Counted from the stretch's first letter, positions 1 to 6,843 are shown. The stretch is 12,870 bases of DNA from Bacteroidota bacterium (GCA_020631675.1 JAHDGT010000083.1:1-12870); one strand, 5' to 3'. A program made the numbers and translations. Notes: generated by a model from the sequence alone, not told the origin.

Positions 1-1865
1 TCTGTTACGCATGTGATATGCAAGTTGGTCGGTGGTTCACAAGTAGGAACGCTTAGTGTTTCTTGAGTGCATATCTTAATGTTGGAAATATAAGCCCTCA
101 CATCAGTTGGTGTAGAAACTGTGCCTGAATAGATTTTAAAGCGAATTTTTATTTCTTCTCCGATGAATTTACTAAGGTTTAAAGAGTAGCTTTTAGACTT
201 TTCATTCAATGAAACCAAAGGGCCGCTATTATTACTCGTTGCTCCTATAATTTGAATTCCATGTTTAATAGAAGAAGACGCAAAGGGCATTTCTGTCTTT
301 AGTTGGTAAGATAAATTAGCATATTCCCCACTTATCAAAATCGGGTCAGACTCTATATAACTGAGTCCACCTGTTTGATAGGAACTTACTAACCAGCACT
401 GTCCGTTTTCATCGGTTTCTTGCCACCATGCATCTGGATCCAACGTATCCCACCCTGACAATTCTTCATTACAGAACTGCTCTTCAAAAATAATATTATC
501 ACAGGTGGTCGTTTCGTTGGCTAAGATATTCGAATAATTGTCTAAGGTGTGGTTTATAGCGCAAAGTTGTGCTGGACTCCATCCCAGATGATTATTACCC
601 GCACCGCCCCAATTAGCACCTAAAGGATTATTATCTATTTCTTCAGGCTCATCACAATGTGGTATTTTCCAGATCATATTTTCACCAGTAGGCATATTAT
701 CCGTAAAGGATTCATGCCACAGTCCTGCACCACAAGCACTATTACGGTAAGTATCCGGATAGCCGTCATCCCCTTGAAAATTTCTTTCTATACTTGAATA
801 TGGATTTATCGTCGTATAATCATAAGCAGTAGTTGTTCCACTTTGACTATAAACCGCATTAAGTCCTGTTTCATCGCAAATATTTTTACCTGGTAGGTAG
901 AAAGGCTCTGTCATACAATCACCAGAGGGGCAGTCATACACCCACTTAAAAGTGTGATTAAGATCCAAAATATGTCCAATCTCATGTAATGTCAGTCCTG
1001 AAATCACTGCAGGTGGTATGTTCTCCATACCATAAATGGCAATGAAACTTTCTTCAATAATATTATCCCCAAAACCAGATGCGACCAATCCTCTTAAGGG
1101 TGTACCTAAATTGGTCGGGAATAGAAAAATATCAATTTGGTGGGGTCTATTCGCACCTTCCCAAACCGCATTTTTCACCATGCTTTTTGTATAACGCATA
1201 TACAGATCATTATCTTCAATGAAACTCACTTCATTGAGTAAGAAGCGTATACCTGTTTCACTGGGTGTAAGCGATTTCAGTATATCAAATTCATCGGCAC
1301 CTGCCCATTCTATACAGCTAGGATGGTCAGGCGTATAATTGGGGTTAGGTTCTCCCATATGGTCCAGCTCGGAACAAAACAACCAGCCATTGCACATATT
1401 ACGGGGCGCATTATTGGCCATGGTGTGGTTAAGTTGATCCACCAATGCTTCCGCATACTGATAACCATTATAGCTTTCGGGAAGTGCGACGAGATCCGGA
1501 TTATAGCATTCTGTTAAGTTGCCAGGTGCTTCATCAATGAAACCAAAACTTGATGGTGCCCAGACAGTGCCCTCCTCTAATAGCGGAAAGTGAATACCCA
1601 GACGGATATAGCGCATACAGTCGCCATTAAAAAAAGCACCACCACCATATACACAAGATTCTATTTGGCTGAGGGGTACTTCATTGGCGTGGTAGACATC
1701 ACAGAAATCAGATTGATCCGCATTAATGATCGAATCCAACTGTTCTTGGGTGAGCGAGTCTATACCGCTGTATTGAGCGAAAATTGTTGTTGTGCTGATC
1801 AAAAGGCACAGCACTGCCTTTAACAGCCTTTGTAGGCTGTTTCCATGAATTGTTAATGTAGACAT
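1..1865 (-). CDS. Secreted M43 (pappalysin-like) zinc metalloprotease, 3' end outside window
   Basis: An open frame runs leftward from an ATG at 1865 to the window edge: 621 codons with no stop. Residues 1-30 look like a signal peptide (hydrophobic core around 14-30, IFA|Q cleavage). The zinc site is HEIGHILDLNH at residues 294-304, followed by TF as in M43 proteases. A plausible Met-turn is NMIW with Met397, and LGWSPAQLCAINHTL after it matches the usual M43 closing helix. Residues from about 475 to 605 look like a jelly-roll (cleaved-adhesin or MAM-like) domain, and CEPPTNLHI near the edge may begin a fibronectin III domain. In Bacteroidota such proteins usually end in a type IX secretion sorting domain, which would lie outside the window. 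Oddity: the usual Gly of HExxHxxGxxH is Asp here. It probably degrades extracellular protein; the substrate is unknown. Family call is fairly sure, secretion route inferred. Confidence 0.85.
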   Translation of the reverse strand, partial: MSTLTIHGNSLQRLLKAVLCLLISTTTIFAQYSGIDSLTQEQLDSIINADQSDFCDVYHANEVPLSQIESCVYGGGAFFNGDCMRYIRLGIHFPLLEEGTVWAPSSFGFIDEAPGNLTECYNPDLVALPESYNGYQYAEALVDQLNHTMANNAPRNMCNGWLFCSELDHMGEPNPNYTPDHPSCIEWAGADEFDILKSLTPSETGIRFLLNEVSFIEDNDLYMRYTKSMVKNAVWEGANRPHQIDIFLFPTNLGTPLRGLVASGFGDNIIEESFIAIYGMENIPPAVISGLTLHEIGHILDLNHTFKWVYDCPSGDCMTEPFYLPGKNICDETGLNAVYSQSGTTTAYDYTTINPYSSIERNFQGDDGYPDTYRNSACGAGLWHESFTDNMPTGENMIWKIPHCDEPEEIDNNPLGANWGGAGNNHLGWSPAQLCAINHTLDNYSNILANETTTCDNIIFEEQFCNEELSGWDTLDPDAWWQETDENGQCWLVSSYQTGGLSYIESDPILISGEYANLSYQLKTEMPFASSSIKHGIQIIGATSNNSGPLVSLNEKSKSYSLNLSKFIGEEIKIRFKIYSGTVSTPTDVRAYISNIKICTQETLSVPTCEPPTNLHITCVT

Positions 1866-2109
1866 GGGAGTCTGAATTTTATGGGTTATGAAAAATAGGA
1901 TCGCACGCCAGGCCTGAATAGCGTGAGAGACATTTGATAGCACTTCATGTTGTCAGATGAAAAAACTTTAAACTAGCTGAGTGGGTGTCTATCGAGCATT
2001 GTCTCTTTGCTTGAGTAATAGTGCGAAGGGGTGTTTTTTCCCGAAACGGGCGTGTTTTTTTTTGTTAAATCCGTGGAGAGTGGTGCTATGCTAAAGAAAA
2101 TCAAGGGGG

Positions 2110-2250
2110 TTCGCGCGCAAGGGATAGCAGTGGTATTAAATGTGCTGAATGGCGTGTGAGTGCGCCTATTGCGGGGGCGGCCCAGAGGTAGCCACCGCAA
2201 TAGGCAGCTACGAACCGACAGGCAGCGCATTTAATAAGAACGGATAGCCC
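2110..2250 (+). repeat. Nested stem-loop element with two GGATAGC boxes
   Basis: An outer inverted repeat pairs tattaaatgtgctg (2134-2147) with cagcgcatttaata (2223-2236): 14 pairs, one of them G-U. An inner stem pairs 2164-2174 with 2195-2205, 11 perfect pairs built on cctattgcgg/ccgcaatagg, and a further ggc/gcc pairing lies inside it. The word GGATAGC occurs just outside each outer arm, at 2122-2128 and 2242-2248. The folding makes it a candidate structured RNA or a palindromic mobile or REP-like element. Strand is arbitrary because palindromes fold on either strand. Structured intergenic repeats are common in Bacteroidota, and a comparison with the Flavo-1 RNA motif would be worthwhile; I cannot assign a family by eye. 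Confidence 0.6.
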
Positions 2251-2389
2251 GACCACGCAGTTAAGGCTTGCGCCTTTTCAGACTCGAGACCCGAGACCCG
2301 AGACCCGAGACTATATATTTCGTGCAGAATGCCGATTTTCAAAGCTGTTTTAAGCGCAAGGCTTTATTGCGTGGATGCGCCCAGCTAGC
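2237..2389 (+). repeat. Composite intergenic repeat, copy 1
   Basis: Modules in order: gaacggatagcccg (2237-2250); cgcagt plus a small hairpin aaggc-ttgc-gcctt (2263-2276); a heptamer array (2283-2312); a spacer of about 37 bases; and an agcgcaaggctttattgcg module with tgcgccc (about 2350-2380) in which gcgca and tgcgc can pair. The same modules recur in the same order on the opposite strand at 12732-12870. The shared order argues for one ancestral unit rather than chance similarity. The left boundary may extend to about 2110 if the nested stem-loop element is part of the same unit. No coding potential is seen. Confidence 0.65.
2283..2312 (+). repeat. Heptamer tandem repeat, (cccgaga)n
   Basis: The array reads ctcgaga followed by three exact cccgaga units and a partial ct, period 7. 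On the other strand the unit is GTCTCGG/GTCTCGA. It lies inside composite repeat copy 1. Two other arrays with the same 7-bp unit occur at 11272-11306 and 12796-12830. Confidence 0.85.
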
Positions 2390-2462
2390 GATTATTAGGG
2401 GATAATTCAGAAAACAACAAGCACACAATTTAATTTAGCTGTGGGAATCAGTTGGTTTTTCC

Positions 2463-2470
2463 TAATTTTG
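2463..2470 (+). promoter_or_regulatory. Possible -7 promoter box for the DUF349 gene
   Basis: TAATTTTG matches the Bacteroidota -7 consensus TAnnTTTG exactly and would start transcription about 115 bases before the ATG. No convincing TTG/TTTG -33 box is seen at the usual 17-23 bp upstream, so this is tentative. Confidence 0.35.
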
Positions 2471-2590
2471 TTGGCTCTGTGGAATGAGAGGCATTCTCAG
2501 AATAGTTGTTTTTTATTTTCAACCTCGATTTTTGTTGGTAAGACCTTAGTTGGTTTTACATTAGTTATTGTCAATTAAGACTGTGTTGTC

Positions 2591-3463
2591 ATGAAAGATG
2601 CGATCGTTGCTAAGTTGGAAGAGTTATTGAATTCGGAAGACTTTAAAGATATACAATCACAAATTGGAGATATTGCTCGTGAGTTCCGCAAGGCTGTTCA
2701 AGGCGTGGAGCGCGAGTTGCTGGATAAATTCGTTGCCGATGGTAATGAAGCAGATGATTTCGTTGCGCCTAAAGATGAGTTCGACCAACGCTTTGATGCT
2801 TTGATGGACACCTACGGGCAAAAGAAAGAGGAATATCAGCAATTCAAAGCGGAGCGAGCGGCCAGGCGCGCTGAAGAAGCCAGAAAAAGAGCGGAAGAAA
2901 ATGCGCTGAAACTGAAATCTCAGCGTGAGATCGTAGAAGAGTTGCGAACGCTGGTTGAATCTAAAGATCAATCTGGTCAGGCTTTTGAAACTTTTAAAGG
3001 TATTCAAGAGCGTTGGAATCAGATCGGTAAGGTTTCGCATGACAAAGCAGCTGAGGTACGTGCTGATTTTGGATTCTTGTCAGACAAGTTTTTCCATGAG
3101 CGCAAGATCTTACGCGATATGCAGGCGGAGGATCAGCGCAGGAATTTGGATGCGAAGAACGATTTGATCTCTCGTATAGAAGCATTGGTTCCAGAAGACT
3201 CTGTGAAAGAGTTGGAATCTCAGATCAAGCGCATTCAAGCAGAATGGCGTAAAATCGGTAATGTGGCTTGGGAGATAAAAGACGAATTGTACGAACGTTA
3301 TAAAGCCGCTGGCGACCAAGTGTATGCTAAGATCAATGCTTATTATGACGAGCGTAAGGATGAGCACCGTGATAATTTAAAGCAGAAAATCACTTTATGT
3401 GAGTCTGCACACGCAATAGCAGCAGAGACCTATGAACGTCCGCAAGATTGGCAATCGAAATGA
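2591..3463 (+). CDS. DUF349 repeat protein, N-terminal part (gene broken by frameshift)
   Basis: This 290-residue frame is the front part of a charged, helical DUF349 protein of unknown function. Residues 1-120 are mostly coiled-coil-like, with an Arg/Glu/Ala-rich stretch near 86-110. Two DUF349 repeats follow, each marked by a W..IG core: IQERWNQIG (Trp142) and IQAEWRKIG (Trp219). It ends at TGA 3461-3463 in the middle of a third repeat (ERPQDWQSK), and that repeat continues in another frame as NEVIALQEQWKKIG. In Bacteroidota the family is normally one protein of about 600 residues, which the two parts together would give. No Shine-Dalgarno sequence precedes the ATG, as usual in the phylum. 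Either it is a pseudogene or a sequencing error creates the break. Confidence 0.8.
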   Translation: MKDAIVAKLEELLNSEDFKDIQSQIGDIAREFRKAVQGVERELLDKFVADGNEADDFVAPKDEFDQRFDALMDTYGQKKEEYQQFKAERAARRAEEARKRAEENALKLKSQREIVEELRTLVESKDQSGQAFETFKGIQERWNQIGKVSHDKAAEVRADFGFLSDKFFHERKILRDMQAEDQRRNLDAKNDLISRIEALVPEDSVKELESQIKRIQAEWRKIGNVAWEIKDELYERYKAAGDQVYAKINAYYDERKDEHRDNLKQKITLCESAHAIAAETYERPQDWQSK

Positions 3464-4445
3464 GGTGATCGCATTGCAAGAGCAATGGAAGAAGATCGGT
3501 TACTCTGACAATAATGAGGAGGTTTGGAATGTGTTCCGCAATGCTTGTGATGTGTTTTTCCAGAACAAGCGCGGTTTTTACGACGGCTTAGATTCGAAGC
3601 GCGAGGACAACAGAATCCTAAAAGAAAGCTTGATTCAAAAGGCGGAAGCGGTAAAAGATAGTACGGAATGGAAGCGCACGACTGATCTTTTGATCGGCTT
3701 ACAGAAAGAGTGGAAAGGTGTGGGACCGGCTCAGCGCGGTGTGGAGAATAAATTATGGGAGCGTTTCAGAGGGGCTTGTGATGCGTTTTTTGAAGGTAAA
3801 AAAGCTTTCTTCGCAGATAAGGATGCACAGCAAGAGGAAAACTTAAGCGCTAAAGAAGCACTGATCAAAGAAATCGAAGCTTTTGAACTTACCGAAGATG
3901 TTCCTACGGACTTCGAATCTTTGAAGAAGTTTTCTGAGGCTTTTGCTGCTATAGGTTTTGTTCCTTTGAAGGATAAAGATCGTATTTACGAGGCTTATAA
4001 AACTGCTTTGGATTCTAAGTACGATCAGTTAAAAGTGAATCGTGAGGAGTTGCGCACGATGCGCTTCCAAAGTCGCATCAATGAGTTATCGAATAGTGTG
4101 GAAGGTGCTGACGATGCGATCAAGCGGGAAAAGACCGGTATCAACAGAAAATTGGATCGCATTAAAGAAGACATTGCGCAATACGAGAATAATCTTGGTT
4201 TCTTCAAAAACCCGGATCACCCGATTCGCAAAGAGGTGGAATCTAAAATCGCTAAGTTGCGCAGAGATGCGGATGATTTGCGCAAGCAGATTCACATGTT
4301 GAACCAGACAGCGGCAAAAGCCAACGCGGAGGCAGAAGCACCCGCTGAAGGAGAAGGTGATGCGGCATTAGAGACGGCGGATAGCTCTACTGCTGACGCT
4401 CCTCCAGTAGCGGATTCAGAAAATAATGATAATACAGAAGCTTAA
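3432..4445 (+). CDS. DUF349 repeat protein, C-terminal part (downstream of frameshift)
   Basis: The open frame begins at an ATG at 3432, but its first nine residues (MNVRKIGNR) are out-of-frame reading of the upstream part, so this is not a credible start. Homologous sequence begins at Asn10. Three DUF349 repeats are visible: LQEQWKKIG (Trp19), LQKEWKGVG (Trp94), and a divergent FAAIGFVPLK copy. Each of the first two is followed by an FRxACDxFF-type helix. A coiled-coil stretch follows, then an acidic Ala/Glu/Asp-rich low-complexity tail of about 40 residues. With the upstream part it makes five repeats. Transcription probably ends at the strong hairpin 30 bases downstream. Function is unknown for the family. 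Confidence 0.8.
   Translation: MNVRKIGNRNEVIALQEQWKKIGYSDNNEEVWNVFRNACDVFFQNKRGFYDGLDSKREDNRILKESLIQKAEAVKDSTEWKRTTDLLIGLQKEWKGVGPAQRGVENKLWERFRGACDAFFEGKKAFFADKDAQQEENLSAKEALIKEIEAFELTEDVPTDFESLKKFSEAFAAIGFVPLKDKDRIYEAYKTALDSKYDQLKVNREELRTMRFQSRINELSNSVEGADDAIKREKTGINRKLDRIKEDIAQYENNLGFFKNPDHPIRKEVESKIAKLRRDADDLRKQIHMLNQTAAKANAEAEAPAEGEGDAALETADSSTADAPPVADSENNDNTEA
3449..3466 (+). other. Frameshift site in the DUF349 gene
   Basis: The upstream frame reads TGG CAA TCG AAA TGA; the downstream frame reads AAT GAG GTG from 3459. Removing one base gives WQSNEVIALQ (10 residues, W to Q) and restoring two bases gives 11. The intact sister repeat EWKRTTDLLIGLQKEW has 12 residues from W to Q. A small out-of-frame deletion or a sequence error therefore fits better than a simple one-base slip. 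Confidence 0.7.
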
Positions 4446-4473
4446 TTAGAGGTAGCTTAAAAAGATCAAAACC

Positions 4474-4517
4474 AAGCCCTTATCCGTTATTAAGAGACAA
4501 CGGATAAGGGCTTTTTT
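4474..4517 (+). terminator. Rho-independent terminator after the DUF349 gene
   Basis: Perfect 15-bp inverted repeat aagcccttatccgtt / aacggataagggctt (4474-4488 and 4499-4513) with a 10-base loop; six Ts run through 4512-4517. Confidence 0.9.
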
Positions 4518-4541
4518 GTTCTGCTCGCTATAGTGTAGCCC

Positions 4542-4572
4542 TTGACAATGCTATATATAGCAGCTAATTTCG
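4542..4572 (+). promoter_or_regulatory. Possible promoter for the DUF1036-like gene
   Basis: TTG (4542-4544), a 20-bp spacer and TAATTTCG (4565-4572) fit the Bacteroidota pattern TTG-N17-23-TAnnTTTG with one mismatch. It would give a leader of roughly 75 bases before the ATG at 4654. Confidence 0.35.
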
Positions 4573-4653
4573 CCATATGGTTTATCGCTTAATGCCATAA
4601 TCCAACATATATTCCTATCCCTTACTTTAAACCACCTCTTTAGCACCACACCT

Positions 4654-5142
4654 ATGAAAGCTTCCTTCTTTACAATTTTATTAACAGGACTCTTGTTTCT
4701 ATTTTTCAGCAGTGGCTTGAAAGCCCAGGTTTTTTGCGACAATAGAACAAGCACCAATATTATCTTGTGTATCGCCTATCAACATCAATTACCCGGAAAA
4801 TCTCCTATGTGGGTTACTGAAGGTTGGTTCAACATCCCTCCTGGCGAAAGACTTCCTGTTTTACCTGATATGAATAAAAATACTGCTGAAGGAGGCAATC
4901 GCTTCGACTTACATTATTATGCGTTCACGCCTGGTAATGCTTCTGTTGTTTGGGCGGGTGATATGATGCTATTGGTTGACGGAGAGGTGAAAGACAATCC
5001 GCCACATCGTCCTTCTTTCCGAGTGGAGGAAGCCAATAATTTTGATGCTTACAGCGGTAATGAAAAATTAAATGTTGCCGACTTTCTCAGAGCCAATGCG
5101 AAACATGTTGGTGTACACAATATCGTTTTAGAAGGAAGGTAA
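4654..5142 (+). CDS. Exported DUF1036-like protein
   Basis: A 162-residue protein with a clear signal peptide: hydrophobic residues 5-22, then LKA|Q with cleavage after Ala24. The mature part starts VFCDNRTSTNIILCIAY and contains WVTEGWFNIPPGE (53-65), which resembles the pattern of DUF1036 proteins (a Cys-Asn start, then W.SEGWw.i.pG). HYYAFTPG (87-94) and VVWAGD (98-103) fit the later strands. Two mature cysteines (28, 39) could form a disulfide outside the cytoplasm. The family has no established function. The next gene is 48 bases downstream on the same strand, also exported, so the two may be co-transcribed. DUF1036 is assigned from remembered motif shape and should be tested by a profile search. 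Confidence 0.65.
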   Translation: MKASFFTILLTGLLFLFFSSGLKAQVFCDNRTSTNIILCIAYQHQLPGKSPMWVTEGWFNIPPGERLPVLPDMNKNTAEGGNRFDLHYYAFTPGNASVVWAGDMMLLVDGEVKDNPPHRPSFRVEEANNFDAYSGNEKLNVADFLRANAKHVGVHNIVLEGR

Positions 5143-5190
5143 TAATTTCTTTAGGCAACGCTTTGGGTATTTTTATTCGTCCTATGGTCA

Positions 5191-6033
5191 ATGTTGCTGA
5201 TTAAATCTAATAAGAGTAAAACAAAGGAGCGAGCTTTACATAAGCGGCTTTGTATCATATTGGTGGTATTTCTGCTATACCTCCCTGCCAATAGTTTTAC
5301 CATCGTCAAAAAGAATGTTTTTAAATCAAATGAAACCATTGGCAATTACGACCATCAACAATTGTTACAGTTTCACTTGTTAGCGGCCAATTGCGGCTTA
5401 GCTATTCTGGGCTCTATTGAATCAATAGATGAAGCACGAACATCTTTGCGTGTTCGTTGTATTGAGTCCTTATCCAGTCCTAACAATCAAAACCCCGAAA
5501 TCGAATCTAGTAGCCTCCTAACTGTTGTGCTTAAGCATAAGCAGATCTCTGAGTTGGAAGTAACAAAAGGGGATCGCTTTCTTTTCTTTTTGAATAGACG
5601 CTTAGAAATAGGTACGGCTACTTGTAGCACGACTTGGGAAATCATGGGCAATGGACAAGAAGGGGTATTTCAAGTAAATGAATCGGATAAGGTGAATATC
5701 CCCGATCGTGTACTTCGTTCTTTTAGAGGCACGCCTTATTCTTTTTCCGGTGGTGATTATGATGTGTGCACCGTTGCTGAAGCCTTAGCTGATTATTCAG
5801 CACATTTCCAGTTAAAAAAAACTTGTAACGATCTTAATTACTGTACAAGTTTAAATGGACAGGGTTTGACTTATCAATACTGTAGCTTAGATGAGTTGAC
5901 TTTCATAGGTAGCCCTGAGCAATTGTATAGCTACAAAAGTAGATCCCCTATACATGCTTTGTTAGTCGCCCTATCTTTTAAAAATGTTGGAGGGGGAATA
6001 GGATTGAAATTGTGGAAGAAAGAAAAGAGGTAA
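5191..6033 (+). CDS. Exported protein of unknown function
   Basis: A 280-residue frame, not recognised. It has a basic N-terminus (several Lys/Arg in residues 5-19) and a hydrophobic stretch at about 20-36 that could be a signal peptide or anchor. Residues 68-136 have a strand-rich pattern (AILGSIESID, TSLRVRCIESL, LLTVVLKHK, TKGDRFLFFLNR). This loosely recalls export-associated beta-barrel domains of the kind that end in 'G.rylfFL'; that is inference only. Seven cysteines follow the hydrophobic stretch, four of them clustered between 193 and 231. The C-terminus is basic (WKKEKR). A nearer ATG at 5184 gives a seven-codon frame, so 5191 is the best start. Its stop codon abuts the stop codon of the next, opposite-strand gene. 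Confidence 0.7.
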   Translation: MLLIKSNKSKTKERALHKRLCIILVVFLLYLPANSFTIVKKNVFKSNETIGNYDHQQLLQFHLLAANCGLAILGSIESIDEARTSLRVRCIESLSSPNNQNPEIESSSLLTVVLKHKQISELEVTKGDRFLFFLNRRLEIGTATCSTTWEIMGNGQEGVFQVNESDKVNIPDRVLRSFRGTPYSFSGGDYDVCTVAEALADYSAHFQLKKTCNDLNYCTSLNGQGLTYQYCSLDELTFIGSPEQLYSYKSRSPIHALLVALSFKNVGGGIGLKLWKKEKR

Positions 6034-6756
6034 CTATTTCCGTCTCGTCAATGAACGTACTGTTTTAGTTAGCTTCTCCATCCTTTTTAGTAAAGGTTCT
6101 AAATATTTCTGTACCCATTTAAAAAATAACTTTCGCTGCTTTTCAGGAATACGTTGAGTTAATTCGATAGTCGACAGACAATCTTCTTTTAGCTCTTTAA
6201 CGATCGCTCTTGACAACTTATAGTCGCTCTTCTGTACATCCGCCGGACTTGTTAACTCTACATCATAAGTCACGTACAGTCCTCTTTCCTTCGATTTTTT
6301 AGCCACTGCCCACCATTCCGAATATGAGGCGGATTTCCGCATCAAGGCAATGGGATTCAAATGCTGATCGATCAGTTTAGGCAATGCTAAAATATCAAAC
6401 ACCAATTTATCTTTCACAAAAGCATCAAAAAACTGATAGAGCGAGCGTAGGTATACGCCCGCTACGATCACCATCGGTGATACGGTATAGCCACCCTCCG
6501 CATCAGCGAAAAAACGAGTCAGCTCTCGCATTTGATCCGCAGGTACGCCCCATCCAACACAATAAGCGTTCATGGCACGGATGTACTCTTCCGCAGCCAT
6601 GGTCAAATGGGCGTTCGCCGCTCCGTACTGCTTTTCTTCTGCCAATATCTTAGCTACTTTAACATGCCGCTCCGCATTATCAAACAAAGCGGGCCAAAGC
6701 AAGTGACTCTCCTTAGCGGAAAAATCTCCAAGACTATCGTTCAATTGATTTTTCAT
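6034..6756 (-). CDS. AbiV/HEPN-like protein, possible abortive-infection gene
   Basis: A 240-residue soluble, helical protein. The early segment LFDNAERHVKVAKILAEE (25-41), then AANAHLTMAAEEYIRAMNAY (46-65), looks like the paired helices of the HEPN fold in AbiV-type proteins, where the second helix usually carries an 'EElgKa'-like run. KERGLYVTYD (156-165) resembles the conserved 'K..glYvd' strand of that family. AbiV of Lactococcus blocks phage multiplication; whether this protein does so is inference. The RxxxxH RNase motif of many HEPN toxins is not present, so RNA cleavage by that site is unlikely. The C-terminus is strongly basic. It stands alone, with no partner antitoxin or nuclease, and transcribes away from the hydrolase unit. 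Confidence 0.55.
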   Translation of the reverse strand: MKNQLNDSLGDFSAKESHLLWPALFDNAERHVKVAKILAEEKQYGAANAHLTMAAEEYIRAMNAYCVGWGVPADQMRELTRFFADAEGGYTVSPMVIVAGVYLRSLYQFFDAFVKDKLVFDILALPKLIDQHLNPIALMRKSASYSEWWAVAKKSKERGLYVTYDVELTSPADVQKSDYKLSRAIVKELKEDCLSTIELTQRIPEKQRKLFFKWVQKYLEPLLKRMEKLTKTVRSLTRRK

Positions 6757-6788
6757 ATCCTATCGGTATGCGAAGCGATTATCGTTTT

Positions 6789-6843
6789 ATTAACTTTGTG
6801 TTTATGAGGTAGTATCGCGCTAACTCATAAACACAAAGTTAAT
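6789..6843. promoter_or_regulatory. Perfect 20-bp inverted repeat with face-to-face -7 boxes
   Basis: attaactttgtgtttatgag (6789-6808) is repeated exactly, inverted, at 6824-6843, with a 15-base loop that can pair three more bases. Each arm holds TAACTTTG, a perfect TAnnTTTG -7 box: 6791-6798 facing the hydrolase and the complement of 6834-6841 facing the AbiV-like gene. Both transcripts would begin inside the dyad. It could be an operator for both genes or a stem-loop at the 5' end of both messages. No -33 boxes are evident. Confidence 0.6.

Larger units (their letters stand above)
1866..2590. other. 725-bp gene-free, repeat-rich intergenic region
   Basis: This stretch separates the divergent protease and DUF349 genes. 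The first 240 bases or so are unremarkable AT-rich DNA, apart from a tiny cccg/cggg hairpin at 2040-2050 followed by nine Ts. From about 2110 to 2390 it is dense in palindromes and repeats, listed separately. From 2391 to 2590 it is AT-rich leader DNA of the DUF349 gene with a possible -7 box. A minus-strand open frame at 1973-2230 crosses the stem-loops, has no recognisable protein features, and is probably not a gene. Confidence 0.7.

Noticed and set aside
2040..2063. cccgaaacggg hairpin followed by T9 as a terminator
   Set aside because: The stem is only four pairs and no plus-strand gene precedes it.
1973..2230. Minus-strand open frame of 85 codons
   Set aside because: It crosses the nested stem-loop element, has no protein-like features and no plausible start context; the palindromes explain the sequence better.
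2283..2312. Heptamer array as a CRISPR-like array
   Set aside because: Units are 7 bases without spacers, and no cas genes are present.
3432..3458. ATG at 3432 as a genuine start of a second DUF349 gene
   Set aside because: The first nine residues are an out-of-frame reading of the upstream gene, the repeat is cut mid-domain, and no separate promoter or leader is visible.
3455..3464. Programmed +1 frameshift at TCG AAA TGA
   Set aside because: The fused repeat would be about two residues short of its sister repeat and there is no prfB-like slippery codon or internal Shine-Dalgarno; deletion or error is simpler.
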